NCBI RefSeq assembly: GCF_004345425.1
Contig: NZ_SLVP01000002.1
Span: forward strand, 752,651 to 816,650
Direction of reading: 5' to 3'
From: Paenibacillus sp. BK033
Lineage (GTDB): Bacteria > Bacillota > Bacilli > Paenibacillales > Paenibacillaceae
DNA length: 64,000 nt
Shown here: positions 61,902 to 64,000 of the stretch, piece by piece
How the letters are laid out: the number at the start of each line of letters is the position of its first letter
How positions within the stretch are numbered: the stretch's first letter is position 1
The notes under the pieces: model-generated
What the model was told of the DNA's origin: nothing
The model's database searches: none
The model's input: the letters and a program-made list of their open reading frames with translations, nothing else
Made by a program: the position numbers and the translations under genes

Positions 61902-62993
61902 TTATCCAGTCGCTGGCACTATGCCTAATCTCCAGTGCGCAAATAGTTCGGGAACGTTCTTCGCCAATCGTCCTAGCCGCCGAATGGCTCGTATTTTATG
62001 TCTCGCTAGTTTCTTGTACTTCCTTCGAGCCCACACAACGAGTGCATCATTCATATGACGCAGCACGGGGTACAGTTGCGACTTATAGAAATGACCATAG
62101 TAGTTGATCCATCCTCTGATCGAGGCATTGAACATCCGAGACAAATCATCAATTTCAATGTCCGGTTTCAAATGCATTCTCCAACCTCGTATCGTCTGTC
62201 TCATCGCCTTACACGCTTTGTTGCTAACCGCTGGTGTAAAGTTGATGAAGTACTTCCCATATCGATTCTTAGATCGTCTCGGTCGAAAAGTATATCCCAA
62301 GAAATCGAATTTCACTTCAGGATGAGATCCTTTGCGGTCCTCATCTTTACAGTAGACAATTCGGGTTTTCTCCGGATGCAGTTCGAGTTTACACTGTCTA
62401 AATCGCTCATTTAGCTTCCTAAGCAGTTGTTCTGCCTCTTCTCTCGTATGGCAGTGAATCACTACATCATCCGCGTATCTTGCCCACGGATTTCGCGGTT
62501 GTTCGATTCCCATCCACTTGTCGAAAGTATAATGCATGAACAGATTTGCTAGCACTGGACTGATGACTCCACCATGTGGTGTGCCGGAGGTTCTTCCTAC
62601 GATGTCCCCATTCTTCATTTGAAATGGAGCCTTTAACCATCTCTCGATGTATAGAATAACCCACGTGCAATCCGTATGCTTTCTCACTGCTTTCAGGAGA
62701 AGTTCATGGTCGATGTTGTCAAATAGCCCCTTGATGTCAAATTCCAAGACCCAGTCGTATCTCCAACATCGGGTCCTTGTTACTCGAACGGCATCAATCG
62801 CGGATTTTCCCGGCCTATATCCGTATGAATCGGTATGAAAGATTGGTTCCACCAACGGTTCAAAGTAAAGTTTTGCCGTCATTTGTGCAATGCGGTCAGA
62901 GACAGTCGGTATCCCCAGTATCCGAACTCCGCCATTCTTCTTCGGTATTTCTACCGCTTTGACTGGCGGGGGAAAGTAACTGCCGGAGGACAT
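61902..62993 (-). pseudogene. ltrA: Main part of the inner intron's reverse transcriptase (broken gene)
   Basis: 363 residues from MSSGSYFPPPVKAVEIP to the end, covering RT motifs 1-7 with the catalytic WARYADDVVIH and the maturase domain (SIRGWINYYGHFYKS…). There is no endonuclease domain. The normal N-terminus lies in another frame at 62995-63138. The junction …DNLY-stop/MSSGSY lacks about five residues usually present between them (KIWNR-like in relatives). A translation start at this internal ATG would give a protein missing RT0, so the intron is probably not self-mobile. Confidence 0.85.
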
Positions 62994-62994
62994 G

Positions 62995-63138
62995 TTAATA
63001 AAGGTTGTCTTTCAGATTTTGCTCAAACTTTTGGATCGATTCCGAGTCGACCCCAGCCGCTCCTTGGTTCGCTTTGACTAACTTGTAAGCTTCCCAGACG
63101 ACATGCTTTGAAATTTCATACGACTTTGCTTTGTCCAT
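62995..63138 (-). pseudogene. N-terminal fragment of the inner intron's reverse transcriptase
   Basis: 47 residues, MDKAKSYEISKHVVWEAYKL to NLKDNLY, then stop. GGGAGG precedes the ATG at 63138. It is the usual start of this RT family (QGAAGVDSESI is RT0-like). The frame is +1 relative to the main part, and a short deletion at 62994-62998 created the stop. Confidence 0.85.
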
Positions 63139-63674
63139 TTGTTCCTCCCACTTGCGCGGTTGACGCATTTTTAAAACAGGATAATACAGCCCCTTGGCTC
63201 CGCCACATTTTCAGTGGGTTCATTGCTACTACGGGCTATTCCGCCCCTATACTCCGCATCTGTACTTTCATCCTTGCGGGATTTCCGCTTGGATTTTTCC
63301 TTTCGCATCGGAGTCGTAGGTTCCCACGTTCCGAACAAAAGCCTGTGCTATGTTCACGACGCCTTTATGCCGGTCACCATCTGGACAGTAAACAGGTTGC
63401 CTCCAGACTCATCCCAGTCCAACGACTCCCTCCTGGTTTTGATGACGTCCCAACGCTTTCGACACTTTAACAGCGATTGACTTGTGTTCGTCTCCATAGC
63501 ACTTACCTGACAAAGTCTAGCTCTGCCTTTTCCTTAACGCTCACCACCACGGCTTTTGACCGTAGCAGCTTAAGGTGGTTTGAAGCCTCCGCCTGTACAG
63601 CGGCTCCGTGGAGCCCTCCCTCATCTTTTGTTCAGCATTGTTTGACGCTTAAGCGCCGCGCATTCGTGGCGTAC

Positions 63675-64000
63675 AGTCGTCCGCATAGCGGACGATGTAC
63701 CCTTCCTTCAAGGTAGATCGCTTTTTAGCATACAACTCGCCTGATCTCGTCTTGTAGGGTTCATTCATAGGGAATAATTCCCATTGTCCAGCCACCCATT
63801 GATCCAGCTCGTTCAGGACAATGTTGGATAGCAGTGGAGATAGTATTCCGCCTTGCGGAACAACTTTTGCAGGTATGCCTTCGCCATCAATTTCGGCCTT
63901 TAGCATCTTAGAGATGCATGCTAATGCGTGTCTGTCTTGAATGCCGATGTTCCACAACTGCTTGATGAGCCGTGCATGGTTCACATTGTCAAAGAAGCCT
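63675..64000 (-). pseudogene. 5' part of the outer intron's reverse transcriptase, cut off by the window edge
   Basis: The frame enters from beyond the right edge (GFFDNVNHARLIKQLW…) and runs through RT motif 4 (PQGGILSPLLSNIVLNELDQW) to the catalytic IVRYADD. There it is interrupted after the first base of the next codon by the inner intron at 63674. The rest of this gene is at 61002-61825. Confidence 0.88.

Larger units (their letters stand above)
61826..63674 (-). mobile_element. Inner group II intron inserted in the outer intron's reverse transcriptase
   Basis: A ~1.85-kb intron on the minus strand. The 5' end reads GTACGCC (63674 down), close to the GUGYG consensus. A structured ~530-base 5' part precedes the ORF. 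Domain V is GAGCCGGATGAGCCGAGAGG…CCGGTTC (61865-61898), 3 bases after the RT stop, and a DVI-like hairpin (61831-61860) follows. Removing 61826-63674 rejoins YADD to FKILCRDWK in frame, which fixes the boundaries to within about 2 bases. Confidence 0.85.

Overview
The window looks like a chromosomal segment of a spore-forming Bacillota, most likely Paenibacillus or a close relative. Support comes from AT-rich DNA with strong GGAGG-type ribosome sites, a GerPA/GerPF-type spore germination gene, Spo0A-box-like heptamers, OmpR-family two-component systems, and Gram-positive envelope genes (UppP, DedA, a UgtP-like glucosyltransferase with an LtaA-like MFS partner). No rRNA, intact tRNA or CRISPR array was seen. 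Most genes lie on the minus strand.

Region 1 (about 1-8.4 kb) is a Tn7-like transposition module: tnsA, tnsB and tnsC, then a convergent Xre-type regulator, a 123-residue protein resembling only the C-terminal barrel of TnsB, and a TniQ/TnsD protein. A zinc-ribbon-like hypothetical gene follows. A putative transposon right end lies near 8336. Region 2 (8.4-14 kb) is accessory: a broken small gene, a large SF1 helicase, a tRNA 3'-end-like relic, a trypsin-like protease and unassigned debris.

Region 3 (14-35.4 kb) is a probable single 21-kb operon. Two tandem ~2000-residue secreted RCC1/Asp-box/FN3 proteins are followed by a 2642-residue subtilase-Rhs-NucB nuclease fusion and a DUF2625 protein that is the likely immunity gene. 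A segment with strong base-pairing potential separates the two giant paralogs. Four Spo0A-box-like heptamers precede the operon.

Region 4 (35.4-39 kb) holds an orphan TniQ protein, a GT-D glycosyltransferase and IS1182- and IS3-family relics. Region 5 (39-56.5 kb) is an envelope/lipid-carrier island: PAP2 phosphatase, UppP, DedA, UgtP-like glycosyltransferase plus MFS flippase, two intact and one ruined two-component system, and three DUF347 membrane proteins carrying 0, 1 or 2 copies of an extracytoplasmic domain. Five promoters here carry four TT-rich hexamers at an exact 11-bp period just upstream of the -10 box. This is the geometry of a PhoP-type or other OmpR-family operator, so the island looks like one local regulon. 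Paralogs of AstE-like, phosphoesterase and DUF347 genes occur on both sides of the island, with reciprocal decay.

Region 6 (56.5-64 kb) contains small genes, a GT4 glycosyltransferase, decayed paralogs, and a 3'-truncated group II intron whose reverse transcriptase is split after the YADD codons by a second group II intron. The second intron's own reverse transcriptase is also broken. Function assignments rest on recognised motifs and gene order only; no database search was run.
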